Assembly: GCA_900113995.1 (NCBI GenBank)
Contig: FORK01000010.1
Coordinates: 44,809-108,808 of the forward strand
Source of the DNA: Ruminococcaceae bacterium D5
GTDB taxonomy: Bacteria; Bacillota; Clostridia; Oscillospirales; Ruminococcaceae
Direction of reading: 5' to 3'
Length of the DNA: 64,000 nt
Positions 8,382 to 16,031 of this stretch are shown here, one piece after another; the first letter of the stretch is position 1; each line of letters opens with the position of its first letter. The notes below the pieces were generated by a model that was given only the letters and a program-made list of their open reading frames with translations, was not told the DNA's origin and made no database searches. A program made the position numbers and the translations under genes.

Positions 8382-9014
8382 GTGATTCGCTCAGGGCAGC
8401 CTGGCCCCTGTATTTTTGTCGTTGGCGGAATTCACGGTGATGAAGCGGCAGGGTGGATGGCAGCTGAGCGCCTGCAAAATCAGGCTGTACTGGCATCCGG
8501 AACGCTCTGCATCCTTTCGCCCGCGAATCGTACCGGTGCGCAGGCGCTGAAACGTTATGTCGTCAACTCCGGAGACCTCAACCGAGTTTTTCCCGGAGAG
8601 GATTCCGCTGATGACCCGGCTATGCGGCTTGCCGCTTCGATCTTTCATATGATCGGGGAATGGAAGCCGAATCTCGTGCTCGATCTGCACGAATCGAAAA
8701 AGCCGCTGGGCGCCGGGGGATTGGGCTACAGTCTGATTTTCTCAGATGACAAGCTGACAGGAGACCTTATTTGGGAGCTTTTGCTGTCCAATGAGGAAGG
8801 CGGAGTGTGCCGCAACAATTTTGGTACTGCTTTCCCTGGCGTTTCGAGAAGCCTGAACCGAGTTGTAACCGAACAGCTCAAGTATCCGGTGATTACAGTA
8901 GAAACGCTGCGCAGCGATGATCTGGAGGAGCGAATCAGTGAACAGCTTTCTGTTGTTGGATTCTTTCTGGATTATTTTGGAATGGGAGAAGTAAATGAAG
9001 CAGAGGAAAAATAA
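8382..9014 (+). CDS. Succinylglutamate desuccinylase/aspartoacylase-family protein
   Basis: The 210-residue product has the zinc-site pattern of the M14-like AstE/AspA deacylases: HGDE (His18, Glu21), the NSGDLNRVFPG block at 62-72 and LDLHESK with His103. Such enzymes cleave N-acyl amino acids or related amides in the cytoplasm or outside. The start is GTG with AAGGAG six bases upstream. The family motif begins almost at once, and the upstream in-frame codons (back to a stop at 8322) also read like family sequence, so the gene may have lost an N-terminal part. It lies downstream of lysR and might share a pathway with the TRAP/M29 operon. Exact substrate unknown. Confidence 0.72.
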   Translation: MIRSGQPGPCIFVVGGIHGDEAAGWMAAERLQNQAVLASGTLCILSPANRTGAQALKRYVVNSGDLNRVFPGEDSADDPAMRLAASIFHMIGEWKPNLVLDLHESKKPLGAGGLGYSLIFSDDKLTGDLIWELLLSNEEGGVCRNNFGTAFPGVSRSLNRVVTEQLKYPVITVETLRSDDLEERISEQLSVVGFFLDYFGMGEVNEAEEK

Positions 9015-9087
9015 TTTGACATACAATAATTAAACAAATATCATGTCCGATTCCAGGCTGTTTCGGTATGGATTATACCAAAATTGC

Positions 9088-9127
9088 AGAGGAGAAGCTG
9101 TTTATTATGCAGTTTCTCCTCTCTTTT
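9088..9127 (+). terminator. Rho-independent terminator after the deacylase gene
   Basis: AGAGGAGAA-CTG pairs with CAG-TTCTCCTCT around a 9-base loop and is followed by CTTTT. Confidence 0.7.
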
Positions 9128-9412
9128 CGATTGCTTTCAACACTTTCCGCTCAAAGCAGGTCATGATATAACTATTTCATTCTAGGGGAGCTTTCTTATA
9201 CAATCAAGGCCAAGTCTTCCAATCCCAACGTTCTGGCAGTTGATGAAGGCGGCTTGGTAACGGAGCCATCCGTCGGAGAGGCTGAAATTGCAGGAAAATT
9301 GATGGTTAATAATGATGGAAAGCGATTTACCTTGCCAGATATTATTTCAGAAAAATCTACAACAATAGGCAGGGGATTATTCTGCCAAAAATCCTTTTTT
9401 ATTCAAAAGACC

Positions 9413-9441
9413 TTGACAAGCTTCTTTGCGCAACGTAAAAT
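9413..9441 (+). promoter_or_regulatory. Sigma-A-type promoter of the feo operon
   Basis: TTGACA and TAAAAT with a 17-base spacer; predicted start near 9448, 63 bases before feoA. Confidence 0.75.
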
Positions 9442-9450
9442 AAGAATCGT

Positions 9451-9470
9451 AAGTTTGCCAAGGCTAACTT
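9451..9470. promoter_or_regulatory. 20-bp palindrome, candidate metal-dependent repressor operator
   Basis: AAGTTTGCCA followed by AGGCTAACTT is a palindrome with a single mismatched pair, covering the first transcribed bases of the feo operon. The TTxGCC/GGCTAA core resembles DtxR/IdeR-family boxes more than a Fur box. Repression of iron uptake under iron sufficiency is inferred. Confidence 0.5.
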
Positions 9471-9510
9471 CGACTGATGCTTTCACTTTTTTATAAAGGA
9501 TGAGGATTTC

Positions 9511-9741
9511 ATGACTCTTGATCAGCTTTCAATTGGAAAAAGCGGACGAATTGCCGCTGTGGGTGGTCAGGGAGCGCTGCGCCATCGCCTTCTCGATATG
9601 GGGCTGACGCCGCGCACTGTGGTTACTGTAGTCAAGGTCGCTCCGATGGGAGATCCCCTTGAGCTTCGCCTGCGCGGATATCTGCTCACCCTGCGTCTGG
9701 AAGATGCACGAAATATTACCATCGAGGAGGAAGCGCAATGA
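9511..9741 (+). CDS. feoA: Ferrous iron transport protein A
   Basis: A 76-residue SH3-like FeoA protein: it opens MTLDQLSIGKSGRIAAVGG and carries the conserved LLDMGLTP and GDPLELRLRGYLLTLR segments. FeoA is a small cytosolic partner that modulates the FeoB iron(II) channel. It starts the feo operon, behind a strong promoter and a palindromic operator, and its stop overlaps the feoB start by four bases, indicating translational coupling. Confidence 0.93.
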   Translation: MTLDQLSIGKSGRIAAVGGQGALRHRLLDMGLTPRTVVTVVKVAPMGDPLELRLRGYLLTLRLEDARNITIEEEAQ

Positions 9742-11810
9742 TTTTTGCGTTGGCGGGAAATCAGAATTGCGGAAAGACAACCCTCTTCAATCAGTTGACC
9801 GGCTCGAACCAGCACGTGGGAAATTTCCCGGGAGTTACTGTCGATAAAAAGGAGGGGGTGGTCCGGGACCGCAGGGCGGCAAAGCCTCGGTTCGGCCACC
9901 GCCGCGGTCCTTCTGCTCAACATGCGGAGGGGCAGCAGGATCAGGCGATTGTAGTGGATCTGCCCGGCATCTATTCGCTTTCTCCCTATACCAGTGAAGA
10001 GATTGTAACGCGGGATTTTCTGATTCAGGAAAAGCCGGATGGAATTATCAATATTATTGACGCCACCAACATCGAACGGAACCTTTATCTGACCCTTCAG
10101 CTCATTGAACTTCAGCTGCCGATGGTCATTGCCCTCAATATGATGGATGAGATGCGGGCGAACGGCAACTCAGTCGATGTCAACCAGTTGGAAAAGGAGC
10201 TTGGAGTTCCGGTGGTTCCCATCTCGGCAGTCAAAAATGAAGGGATCGATGAGCTGATCGAACATGCCCTTTTTGTTGCGCGGGAAAAAAGACGGCCGGA
10301 GAGGGTGGACTTCTGCTCGGGTGCGGTGCACCGCTGCATTCACGCCACAGCACATTTGATTGAGGATCATGCGGAAAGAATCGGCGTTCCGGTTCGATTT
10401 GCCGCAACCAAGTTAGTGGAAGGGGATTCGCTGATGAGTGATCTCCTCCAATTGAATCAGAATGAAAAGGAGCTGCTGGAGCATTCCGTTCAGGAAATGG
10501 AAAATGAACTCGACACCGACCGGGAAGCGGCGCTGGCTGATATGCGATACACCTTTATTGAAAGCGTCTGTGCCGAAACGGTGGTCAAGCATGGGGAGAG
10601 CAGGGAACATCTCCGCAGCGAACGGATTGATCATTTCCTGACTCACCGATATCTTGCGATTCCACTTTTCCTGTGTGCTATGCTGTTGATTTTCTGGTTG
10701 ACTTTCGGTGTGATAGGGAGCTTCCTCAGCGATCTTTTGAGCACGGGCATCGATTCTGTGACTGCGGCGGTATCCGCCGCTTTGCTCGCATATGGCATCA
10801 ATCCGGTGGTACATAGCCTCGTGGTGGACGGAATTTGCGCCGGCGTAGGGAGCGTTTTGAGCTTTCTTCCGATTATTGTTGTTCTCTTCTTCTTCCTTTC
10901 AATCCTGGAGGATACCGGATACATGGCGCGTGTCGCCTTTGTGATGGACAAGCTGCTTCGGAAAATCGGCCTGTCTGGCCGCAGCTTCGTGCCGATGCTG
11001 ATTGGATTCGGATGCAGCGTTCCGGCAATTATGGCCACGCGTACTCTGGCCAGCGATCGTGATCGTAAGATGACGATCCTTCTGACTCCATTTATGAGCT
11101 GCAGCGCAAAGCTCCCGATTTATGCGGTCATGACCGCTGCGTTTTTTCCAAAGAACGGAGCGGCTGTTATGGCCTCCCTCTATCTGATGGGAATTATAAT
11201 CGGAGTTTTGTGCGGCCTGCTGATGAAAAACACTCTTTATCAGGGAAATCCGGTCCCTTTTGTCATGGAGCTGCCTAATTATCGGTTTCCAAGCCCCAAA
11301 AGCGTGGGACTTCTGATTTGGGATAAAGCAAAGGATTTTTTAACCCGCGCCTTTACCGTGATCTTTATCGCGACGATTGTGATTTGGTTCCTGCAAACCT
11401 TTGACACCCGCCTGAATGTAGTTGCGGATAGCTCCCTGAGCATGCTTGCTGACGTCGGACGCTGGATTGCACCGGTTTTGGCACCTTTAGGCTTTACGGA
11501 TTGGCGGGTTTCCACCGCTCTGATCACAGGGTTCAGCGCCAAAGAGGCCGTTGTCAGCACAATGGCTGTTCTGACCGGAACGAATATTGCCACACTCAGC
11601 GAAGCGCTTGGCCAGATGTTTACCCCTTTGTCCGCATTCAGCTTTTTGACCTTCACGCTTTTGTATACACCCTGTGTTGCGGCAATTGCGGCAGTGCGCA
11701 GAGAGATGAACTCTGGAGCAGCCGCATGCTGGGTTGCCTTGGCGCAATGCGGAATCGCTTGGATTGCTGCCTACTTGGTCTATCATATCGGAGGCTTTTT
11801 TGTCCGCTGA
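9738..11810 (+). CDS. feoB: Ferrous iron transporter B
   Basis: A 690-residue FeoB with an N-terminal G domain (G1 GNQNCGKT at 7-14, switch region GNFPGVT, G3 DLPG at 74-77, G4 NMMD) and a C-terminal polytopic membrane domain with the two Gate motifs (GYMARVAFVMDKLLRKIGLSG and LTPFMSCSAKLP). It imports Fe(II) through the cytoplasmic membrane. Between the DKKEG motif and G3 there are about 30 residues where compact FeoB proteins have about 10, giving a basic Arg-rich insertion at about 44-68. The rest is standard and full length. It is followed by a small Cys-rich partner gene. Confidence 0.95.
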   Translation: MIFALAGNQNCGKTTLFNQLTGSNQHVGNFPGVTVDKKEGVVRDRRAAKPRFGHRRGPSAQHAEGQQDQAIVVDLPGIYSLSPYTSEEIVTRDFLIQEKPDGIINIIDATNIERNLYLTLQLIELQLPMVIALNMMDEMRANGNSVDVNQLEKELGVPVVPISAVKNEGIDELIEHALFVAREKRRPERVDFCSGAVHRCIHATAHLIEDHAERIGVPVRFAATKLVEGDSLMSDLLQLNQNEKELLEHSVQEMENELDTDREAALADMRYTFIESVCAETVVKHGESREHLRSERIDHFLTHRYLAIPLFLCAMLLIFWLTFGVIGSFLSDLLSTGIDSVTAAVSAALLAYGINPVVHSLVVDGICAGVGSVLSFLPIIVVLFFFLSILEDTGYMARVAFVMDKLLRKIGLSGRSFVPMLIGFGCSVPAIMATRTLASDRDRKMTILLTPFMSCSAKLPIYAVMTAAFFPKNGAAVMASLYLMGIIIGVLCGLLMKNTLYQGNPVPFVMELPNYRFPSPKSVGLLIWDKAKDFLTRAFTVIFIATIVIWFLQTFDTRLNVVADSSLSMLADVGRWIAPVLAPLGFTDWRVSTALITGFSAKEAVVSTMAVLTGTNIATLSEALGQMFTPLSAFSFLTFTLLYTPCVAAIAAVRREMNSGAAACWVALAQCGIAWIAAYLVYHIGGFFVR

Positions 11811-11825
11811 GAGGGGGAGAGGGCT

Positions 11826-11978
11826 TTGCGCATCGCAGACTTTTTTATTCTGGCAGTGGTTGCATTAGCGGCGGGAGCTGCGCCGCTGAGGATTTTTCGA
11901 AAGTGTAAATGCGGGGCATATTGTGGAAATTGCCGCAGTTGTGCTGGCTGTATGAGGACGGAAAATGCTAAGAATTAG
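11826..11978 (+). CDS. FeoB-associated Cys-rich membrane protein
   Basis: A 50-codon gene starting with TTG, preceded by GAGGGGGAGAGGG. The product has one N-terminal membrane helix (RIADFFILAVVALAAGAAPL) and a tail with six cysteines in about 16 residues (CKCGAYCGNCRSCAGC). This is the layout of the small Cys-rich proteins found after feoB in many anaerobes. It probably binds iron or assists FeoB, though the role is not established. It lies 15 bases after feoB and belongs to the same operon. Confidence 0.75.
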   Translation: MRIADFFILAVVALAAGAAPLRIFRKCKCGAYCGNCRSCAGCMRTENAKN

Positions 11979-12037
11979 TCAAAACTGCACTAAAAGCAGT
12001 AACCATGGCAGAAAATCATATGATGAGAACGCTGGTT

Positions 12038-12086
12038 TTGAAGGTCGGGCCGTTCCAGATGTTGTCTGGAGCGGCCCGACCTTCAA
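12038..12086. repeat. Long inverted repeat with 5-base loop
   Basis: TTGAAGGTCGGGCCG-TCCAGA pairs with TCTGGA-CGGCCCGACCTTCAA, about 22 bases per arm with a single mismatch. It would form a very stable hairpin. No T-run follows on either side, so it is not a typical terminator although it could block read-through from feo. Confidence 0.75.
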
Positions 12087-12245
12087 TCCGCGCGCTTTGC
12101 ATGGAGCGCGTCCGGTCAGGGTTTGCGGCTTCGGAGGAAAAGCTGTTTATTCGCAATTTTTTGATAAAAAAGAACATCAATGATCTCATATCTTGAAACG
12201 GATGAATCCAAAAGCTCTCCATTCTTTCTCAGAAGAACCCCGGAC

Positions 12246-12275
12246 TTGCCAAATCTATCAGATCAAGTGTATAAT
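12246..12275 (+). promoter_or_regulatory. Promoter of tgt
   Basis: TTGCCA and TATAAT with an 18-base spacer, about 138 bases before the tgt start. Confidence 0.6.
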
Positions 12276-12412
12276 CAAATTCGTGATGTTAAGGCCAACG
12301 AATCTTGAGCAGAAAGTGTCATTTTCATGACTTTGTGAGCGTAGAGGGATGCGATGCCCCTTGCCAGCGGCCTTTCCACAGGGAATCCCGAACAACAATC
12401 AGGAGGATATTT

Positions 12413-13543
12413 ATGTACCAGCTACTGAAACAGGAGGGGCGGGCACGCCGCGGAACCTTCACCACTGTGGATGGCGCGTTCCAGACCCCGGCTTTTATGA
12501 ATGTCGCCACTGCAGCCGCGATCAAAGGCGGTATTTCGGCGCTTGACCTGCAGGAACTGCACTGTCAGATTATGCTGTGTAATACCTATCATCTGCATGT
12601 GCGCCCCGGCGATGAGATCGTAAAAGGGCAGGGGGGACTCAAAGGCTTTACCCGCTGGCCGGGTCCGACGCTGACCGATTCGGGCGGATTTCAGGTTTTT
12701 TCCCTTGCCTCGCTGCGGACAATCCGGGAGGAGGGAGTCACCTTTCAGTCCCATGTGGATGGGCGCAGAATTTTTATGGGCCCCGAGGAGAGTATGCGGA
12801 TTCAATCAAATCTCGGCTCGACAATCGCGATGGCCTTTGACGAGTGCATCTCCAACCCTGCGGAATATGAATACACCAAGCGATCTATTGCCCGTACGAC
12901 CCGCTGGCTGGAACGCTGCAAGGCGGAAATGGCGCGTCTCAACACACTTCCGGATACTGTTAATCCCCGCCAGCTGCTCTTTGGCATCAATCAGGGAGCT
13001 ACCTACGACGATCTCAGAATTGAACACATGAAGGCGATCGCCGACCTCGACCTTGATGGATATGCCATCGGGGGGCTTGCAGTCGGAGAGGAAACCGGGA
13101 TCATGTATCACGTCATCGAGCAGATTGAGCCGTTTATGCCCAAAGAAAAAATCCGCTATCTCATGGGAGTGGGCACCCCTTCCAATATCATTGAGGGAGT
13201 CTGGCGGGGCGTCGATCTTTTTGACTGTGTCATGCCGAGCCGCAATGCGCGGCATGGGCACATTTTCACATGGAATGGCATCATCAATCTCAACAATGCA
13301 AAATATCAATCCGACTCTTCTCCGATTGAGGAGGGGTGCAGCTGTCCGGTCTGTCAGAACTATTCGCGTGCTTATATCCGCCATCTGCTGAAAGCCGGTG
13401 AGATGCTGGGAATGCGGCTGGCAGTTCAGCATAACCTTTACTTCTATAACACTCTGATGGAACAGATCCGCGCGGCGCTTGATGATGGGCGGTTTGCGCA
13501 ATTCCGGGATGAATATTCCGTGCGCCTTTCCAAAAGAATTTGA
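12413..13543 (+). CDS. tgt: Queuine/preQ1 tRNA-ribosyltransferase
   Basis: A 376-residue TGT that exchanges the G34 base of GUN-anticodon tRNAs for preQ1 in queuosine synthesis. Seen: FQTPAFMNVATAAAIKG near the N-terminus, TDSGGFQVFSL, the GGLAVGEE loop, PSRNARHG, and the C-terminal zinc site CSCPVCQNYSRAYIRHL. The start at 12413 is set by AGGAGG seven bases upstream and the family N-terminus; an upstream in-frame TTG would add 36 unrelated residues. The partner enzyme queA is encoded 4 kb downstream on the other strand. Confidence 0.97.
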   Translation: MYQLLKQEGRARRGTFTTVDGAFQTPAFMNVATAAAIKGGISALDLQELHCQIMLCNTYHLHVRPGDEIVKGQGGLKGFTRWPGPTLTDSGGFQVFSLASLRTIREEGVTFQSHVDGRRIFMGPEESMRIQSNLGSTIAMAFDECISNPAEYEYTKRSIARTTRWLERCKAEMARLNTLPDTVNPRQLLFGINQGATYDDLRIEHMKAIADLDLDGYAIGGLAVGEETGIMYHVIEQIEPFMPKEKIRYLMGVGTPSNIIEGVWRGVDLFDCVMPSRNARHGHIFTWNGIINLNNAKYQSDSSPIEEGCSCPVCQNYSRAYIRHLLKAGEMLGMRLAVQHNLYFYNTLMEQIRAALDDGRFAQFRDEYSVRLSKRI

Positions 13544-13579
13544 GTTTTGAATTCAGTCTTGTTTTCAAGCGTTTTCCCC

Positions 13580-13608
13580 TTGCCAGATTGTCCCTGTTTG
13601 TGTATAAT
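13580..13608 (+). promoter_or_regulatory. Promoter of yajC
   Basis: TTGCCA and TATAAT with a 17-base spacer, 48 bases before the yajC ATG. Confidence 0.65.
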
Positions 13609-13656
13609 AAATCATATGTATTCGAATCTTCGAAACGTTGAAAGGAATGGATTTTC

Positions 13657-13959
13657 ATGAACTATCTATCTGCAACCAACCCGACCGGCTCCTATATCAT
13701 GATGGCGGTGATGCTTGTTGTCATCTACCTGATCATGTTTCTGCCGCAGAGAAAGCAGCAGAAAAAAGAGGCTGCGATGCGCTCCGCACTTGAAATTGGA
13801 GATGAGATTCTCACGCAGGGCGGCATCATCGGAAGGGTTGTCAGCCTGAAGGATGATACGATTGTTATTGAGACCGGTAGCGATCGCGTTAAGATCAGAA
13901 TTCTCCGCAATGCGGTTGCGGCAAACACCACTCCGAAGGATAACAGCACCTCTAAATAA
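13657..13959 (+). CDS. yajC: Preprotein translocase subunit YajC
   Basis: A 100-residue protein with one N-terminal membrane helix (MMAVMLVVIYLIMFLPQRKQQKK) and the YajC domain containing LEIGDEILTQGGIIGRV and a beta-rich tail. YajC is an accessory of the Sec translocase in the cytoplasmic membrane. AAAGGAA precedes the ATG. It has its own promoter and is followed by a TIGR04086 gene, a pairing common in Clostridia. Confidence 0.93.
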   Translation: MNYLSATNPTGSYIMMAVMLVVIYLIMFLPQRKQQKKEAAMRSALEIGDEILTQGGIIGRVVSLKDDTIVIETGSDRVKIRILRNAVAANTTPKDNSTSK

Positions 13960-14028
13960 GAGAAGTGTACGCATATTGTTTTCCCTCTGCGAATAAGCTG
14001 TTAAAAAGCCTGATCGGGAGGGAAAACG

Positions 14029-14487
14029 ATGCAATCAAAAAAGAATACCCGCGCCGCACATATGGGTTCCGGCGGCGAGCAGGCGCGCAGGCCCCTGCTG
14101 ACGATCTTGAAAGCAGTAACGCTCGGACTGTTGGTGACAATGGTTTTGTTGCTGCTTTTCTCTTTTCTCTTTTGCCGACAGGATTTACCGTTGACGCTGC
14201 TCAATCCTCTGGCGGCTTTCAGTCTGCTGATTGGAGCCTTCGCCGCCGGATACTGGGCGTCACGCTCCATCGGACAGCGCGGAATGCTGACCGGCGCTTC
14301 ATGCGGAGCGGCTCTCTTTTTTGTTCTCCTGATCGCTTCGCTCCAGACAAAAGCGCAGGTGGATCTGACAGCACTGATTAAACTGGCCATTTCTCTTTTA
14401 AGCGGAGCCATCGGCGGAGTAACGGGGGTGAACCGCCGGCATGGCTCTTCCAAAATCAAGCCAAGACGCAAAGAAGCGAAAAAATAA
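14029..14487 (+). CDS. TIGR04086-family membrane protein
   Basis: A 152-residue, very hydrophobic protein with four likely membrane helices after a basic, cytosolic N-terminus: helix starts near LLVTMVLLLLFSFLF, LLNPLAAFSLLIGAFAAGYWA, GMLTGASCGAALFFVLLI and LIKLAISLLSGAIGG. It resembles the Clostridia family TIGR04086, usually encoded after yajC as here. Function is unknown. The start has GGGAGGGAAAACG upstream. In many Clostridia a SCIFF peptide gene follows; here proC follows after 27 bases. Confidence 0.75.
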   Translation: MQSKKNTRAAHMGSGGEQARRPLLTILKAVTLGLLVTMVLLLLFSFLFCRQDLPLTLLNPLAAFSLLIGAFAAGYWASRSIGQRGMLTGASCGAALFFVLLIASLQTKAQVDLTALIKLAISLLSGAIGGVTGVNRRHGSSKIKPRRKEAKK

Positions 14488-14514
14488 AATTCCTCAACAA
14501 AGGAGCGAATCAGG

Positions 14515-15315
14515 ATGTATGAATTAGGTGTCATTGGGTTGGGGCATATCGGTGTTCCCATTGTCAATGGAGCCTTGAGCGGAAAGGCAGTTTCGCCAGA
14601 TCAGGTGATTCTGTACGGACATCACCCGGAGCGCCTGGAGCCGTTGCTTCTGGCAGGGGCTTCCGCTGCAAAAAACGAAATTGAGGTGGCTTCCTCCTGT
14701 CATTATCTGCTTTTATCTGTAAAGCCGCAGAGCTTGTCGGAACTTTTACCCAAAATCAAACCCTTCCTCCGGCCGGATCACGTCATTATCTCAATTGCCG
14801 CGGGGATTTCGGCTCGATATCTGAAAAACGCCTTGGGAGAGGATACAAAAATTGTTCTGGCGATGCCCAATACCCCGCTTCAGCTTGGATTCGGTACGAC
14901 GGCGCTCTCGCGGATTGAACCGGCCACACAGGACGAATTTGCGTTTGCCATGCGGATTTTCGGTGTCAGTGGTTCCGCTGAAGAGATTCCGGCAGAACTG
15001 ATGAACGAGGTCATTGCACTCAATGGGAGCAGCCCCGCGTTTTTCTACCGAATCACACAAATTTTTGCAGACCGTGCCTCTCAATACGGATTTGATCATG
15101 AGACCGCCATGCGGCTGATCTGCGGTTCAATGATCGGCGCCGCGCATATGATGTTATCCAGCGGAACCAGTTTGGATGACCTGATCCAGGCTGTTTGTTC
15201 AAAGGGCGGTACCACCATCGCCGGCCTGACCGCTATGAATGACGCACACCTTGACCAGGCCCTCATCGCAGGAATGGAGGCTTGTACACAGCGCGCCTAC
15301 GAATTGGGAAAATAA
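14515..15315 (+). CDS. proC: Pyrroline-5-carboxylate reductase
   Basis: A 266-residue P5C reductase that makes L-proline with NAD(P)H. Seen: N-terminal Rossmann motif GVIGLGHIGVPIVNGAL, LLSVKPQ, the AMPNTP segment, and the C-terminal dimerisation part with GSSPAFFYRI and VCSKGGTTIAGL. AAGGAGCGAATCAGG precedes the ATG. It lies in the yajC-TIGR04086 run and is followed by a strong hairpin. Confidence 0.94.
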   Translation: MYELGVIGLGHIGVPIVNGALSGKAVSPDQVILYGHHPERLEPLLLAGASAAKNEIEVASSCHYLLLSVKPQSLSELLPKIKPFLRPDHVIISIAAGISARYLKNALGEDTKIVLAMPNTPLQLGFGTTALSRIEPATQDEFAFAMRIFGVSGSAEEIPAELMNEVIALNGSSPAFFYRITQIFADRASQYGFDHETAMRLICGSMIGAAHMMLSSGTSLDDLIQAVCSKGGTTIAGLTAMNDAHLDQALIAGMEACTQRAYELGK

Positions 15316-15328
15316 AAGCATAAACAGG

Positions 15329-15374
15329 ACATCCCCCGGCATATCCTTACATGAAAAGGAATGCCGGGGGATGT
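15329..15374 (+). terminator. Hairpin after proC
   Basis: ACATCCCCCGGCAT pairs perfectly with ATGCCGGGGGATGT around an 18-base loop. Only TTT follows, so termination may be partial. It lies directly before the spoIIM start. Confidence 0.6.
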
Positions 15375-15380
15375 TTGAAT

Positions 15381-16031
15381 ATGCTGGACCGCAATATGAT
15401 TGGAAAAGGGAAAAAGCGGAATCCTCATGGAGGGATTCTTCTTGCCATTCGAATGCACATGACATTGACCGTTTTTGCCGCTGTTTTTTTGCTGGGAATT
15501 TTTTTCGGGTCAACGGCCTCGGGTTTTCTCGATTTAAGCAGTTACAGTGGACTTTCCGAGATCATGACACGTTTTTTGTTGCAAAGACAACTCCAGCCAA
15601 TGGCGGCCACCTTTGTCAGTGCTTTGCTTCCCAATGCAGTTTTTTGGGTTATTCTGCTGCTCTGCGGTTTTTGTGCCGTTTCGGCTCCGCTGATTCTGCT
15701 GGTGATTTTGCTCAAGGGAATGGGGTATGGACTCTTAGCCTCAGCCCTGCTCGGGCAGTATGGTGCGTCCGCTCTGCGATATCTGGCGATTTCGATCCTG
15801 CCCAACCTTTTGGTTTCCGGAATCGCCCTGTTATTTTGCTGTCAGGAATCCTACCGTATGAGCAGGAGCATTTGGCAGATGATGCAGCCTCAGGTCCGGG
15901 GAAGCGGGGAGGGGAGCACAGCAGGGGAATACGGCGCAAAAATGATTCTTTATGGGATTTTTCTCTGTCTGGGTGCAGCATTGGAAGCATATCTTTGTGC
16001 TGCGTCAATCGCCGGACTCATCATCACTTGA
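15381..16031 (+). CDS. spoIIM: Stage II sporulation protein M
   Basis: A 216-residue membrane protein of the SpoIIM/DUF95 family with a cytosolic basic N-terminus, an early helix (MTLTVFAAVFLLGIFFGSTA) and several later helices, including NAVFWVILLLCGFCAVSAP and LILLVILLKGMGYGLLA. In sporulating Firmicutes SpoIIM joins SpoIID and SpoIIP in the peptidoglycan-degrading engulfment complex. I chose the ATG at 15381; an in-frame ATG at 15351 lies within the proC hairpin. Its 3' end overlaps the convergent tyrosine recombinase gene by 27 bases. Confidence 0.85.
   Translation: MLDRNMIGKGKKRNPHGGILLAIRMHMTLTVFAAVFLLGIFFGSTASGFLDLSSYSGLSEIMTRFLLQRQLQPMAATFVSALLPNAVFWVILLLCGFCAVSAPLILLVILLKGMGYGLLASALLGQYGASALRYLAISILPNLLVSGIALLFCCQESYRMSRSIWQMMQPQVRGSGEGSTAGEYGAKMILYGIFLCLGAALEAYLCAASIAGLIIT

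Larger units (their letters stand above)
9167..9496 (+). pseudogene. Remnant with similarity to a Big_2 (bacterial Ig-like) repeat
   Basis: The frame opened after the TGA at 9164-9166 reads ELSYTIKAKSSNPNVLAVD followed by EGGLVTEPSVGEAEIAG. This matches the usual pattern of a Big_2 surface-protein repeat (SSNPNVATVDENGLVTAVSAGTATI). No start codon with a ribosome-binding site, signal peptide or complete domain is present, and the frame then runs into the feo promoter region. It is best read as a leftover piece of a large surface protein gene; a short alternative TTG start at 9254 is not convincing. Confidence 0.5.
11979..12412 (+). other. 434-base intergenic stretch between feo operon and tgt
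   Basis: It holds a long inverted repeat (12038-12086), the tgt promoter (12246-12275) and a 130-base leader. No protein-coding gene is supported: the short open frames here (one of about 63 codons on the plus strand, one of 68 on the minus strand) match no family I know. Confidence 0.5.

Noticed and set aside
12282..12412. Possible preQ1 riboswitch in the tgt leader
   Set aside because: No arrangement of the expected pseudoknot and A-rich tail could be found in the 130-base leader.
14488..14514. A SCIFF peptide gene expected after yajC and TIGR04086
   Set aside because: Only 27 bases lie between the TIGR04086 gene and proC, so no SCIFF gene fits here.
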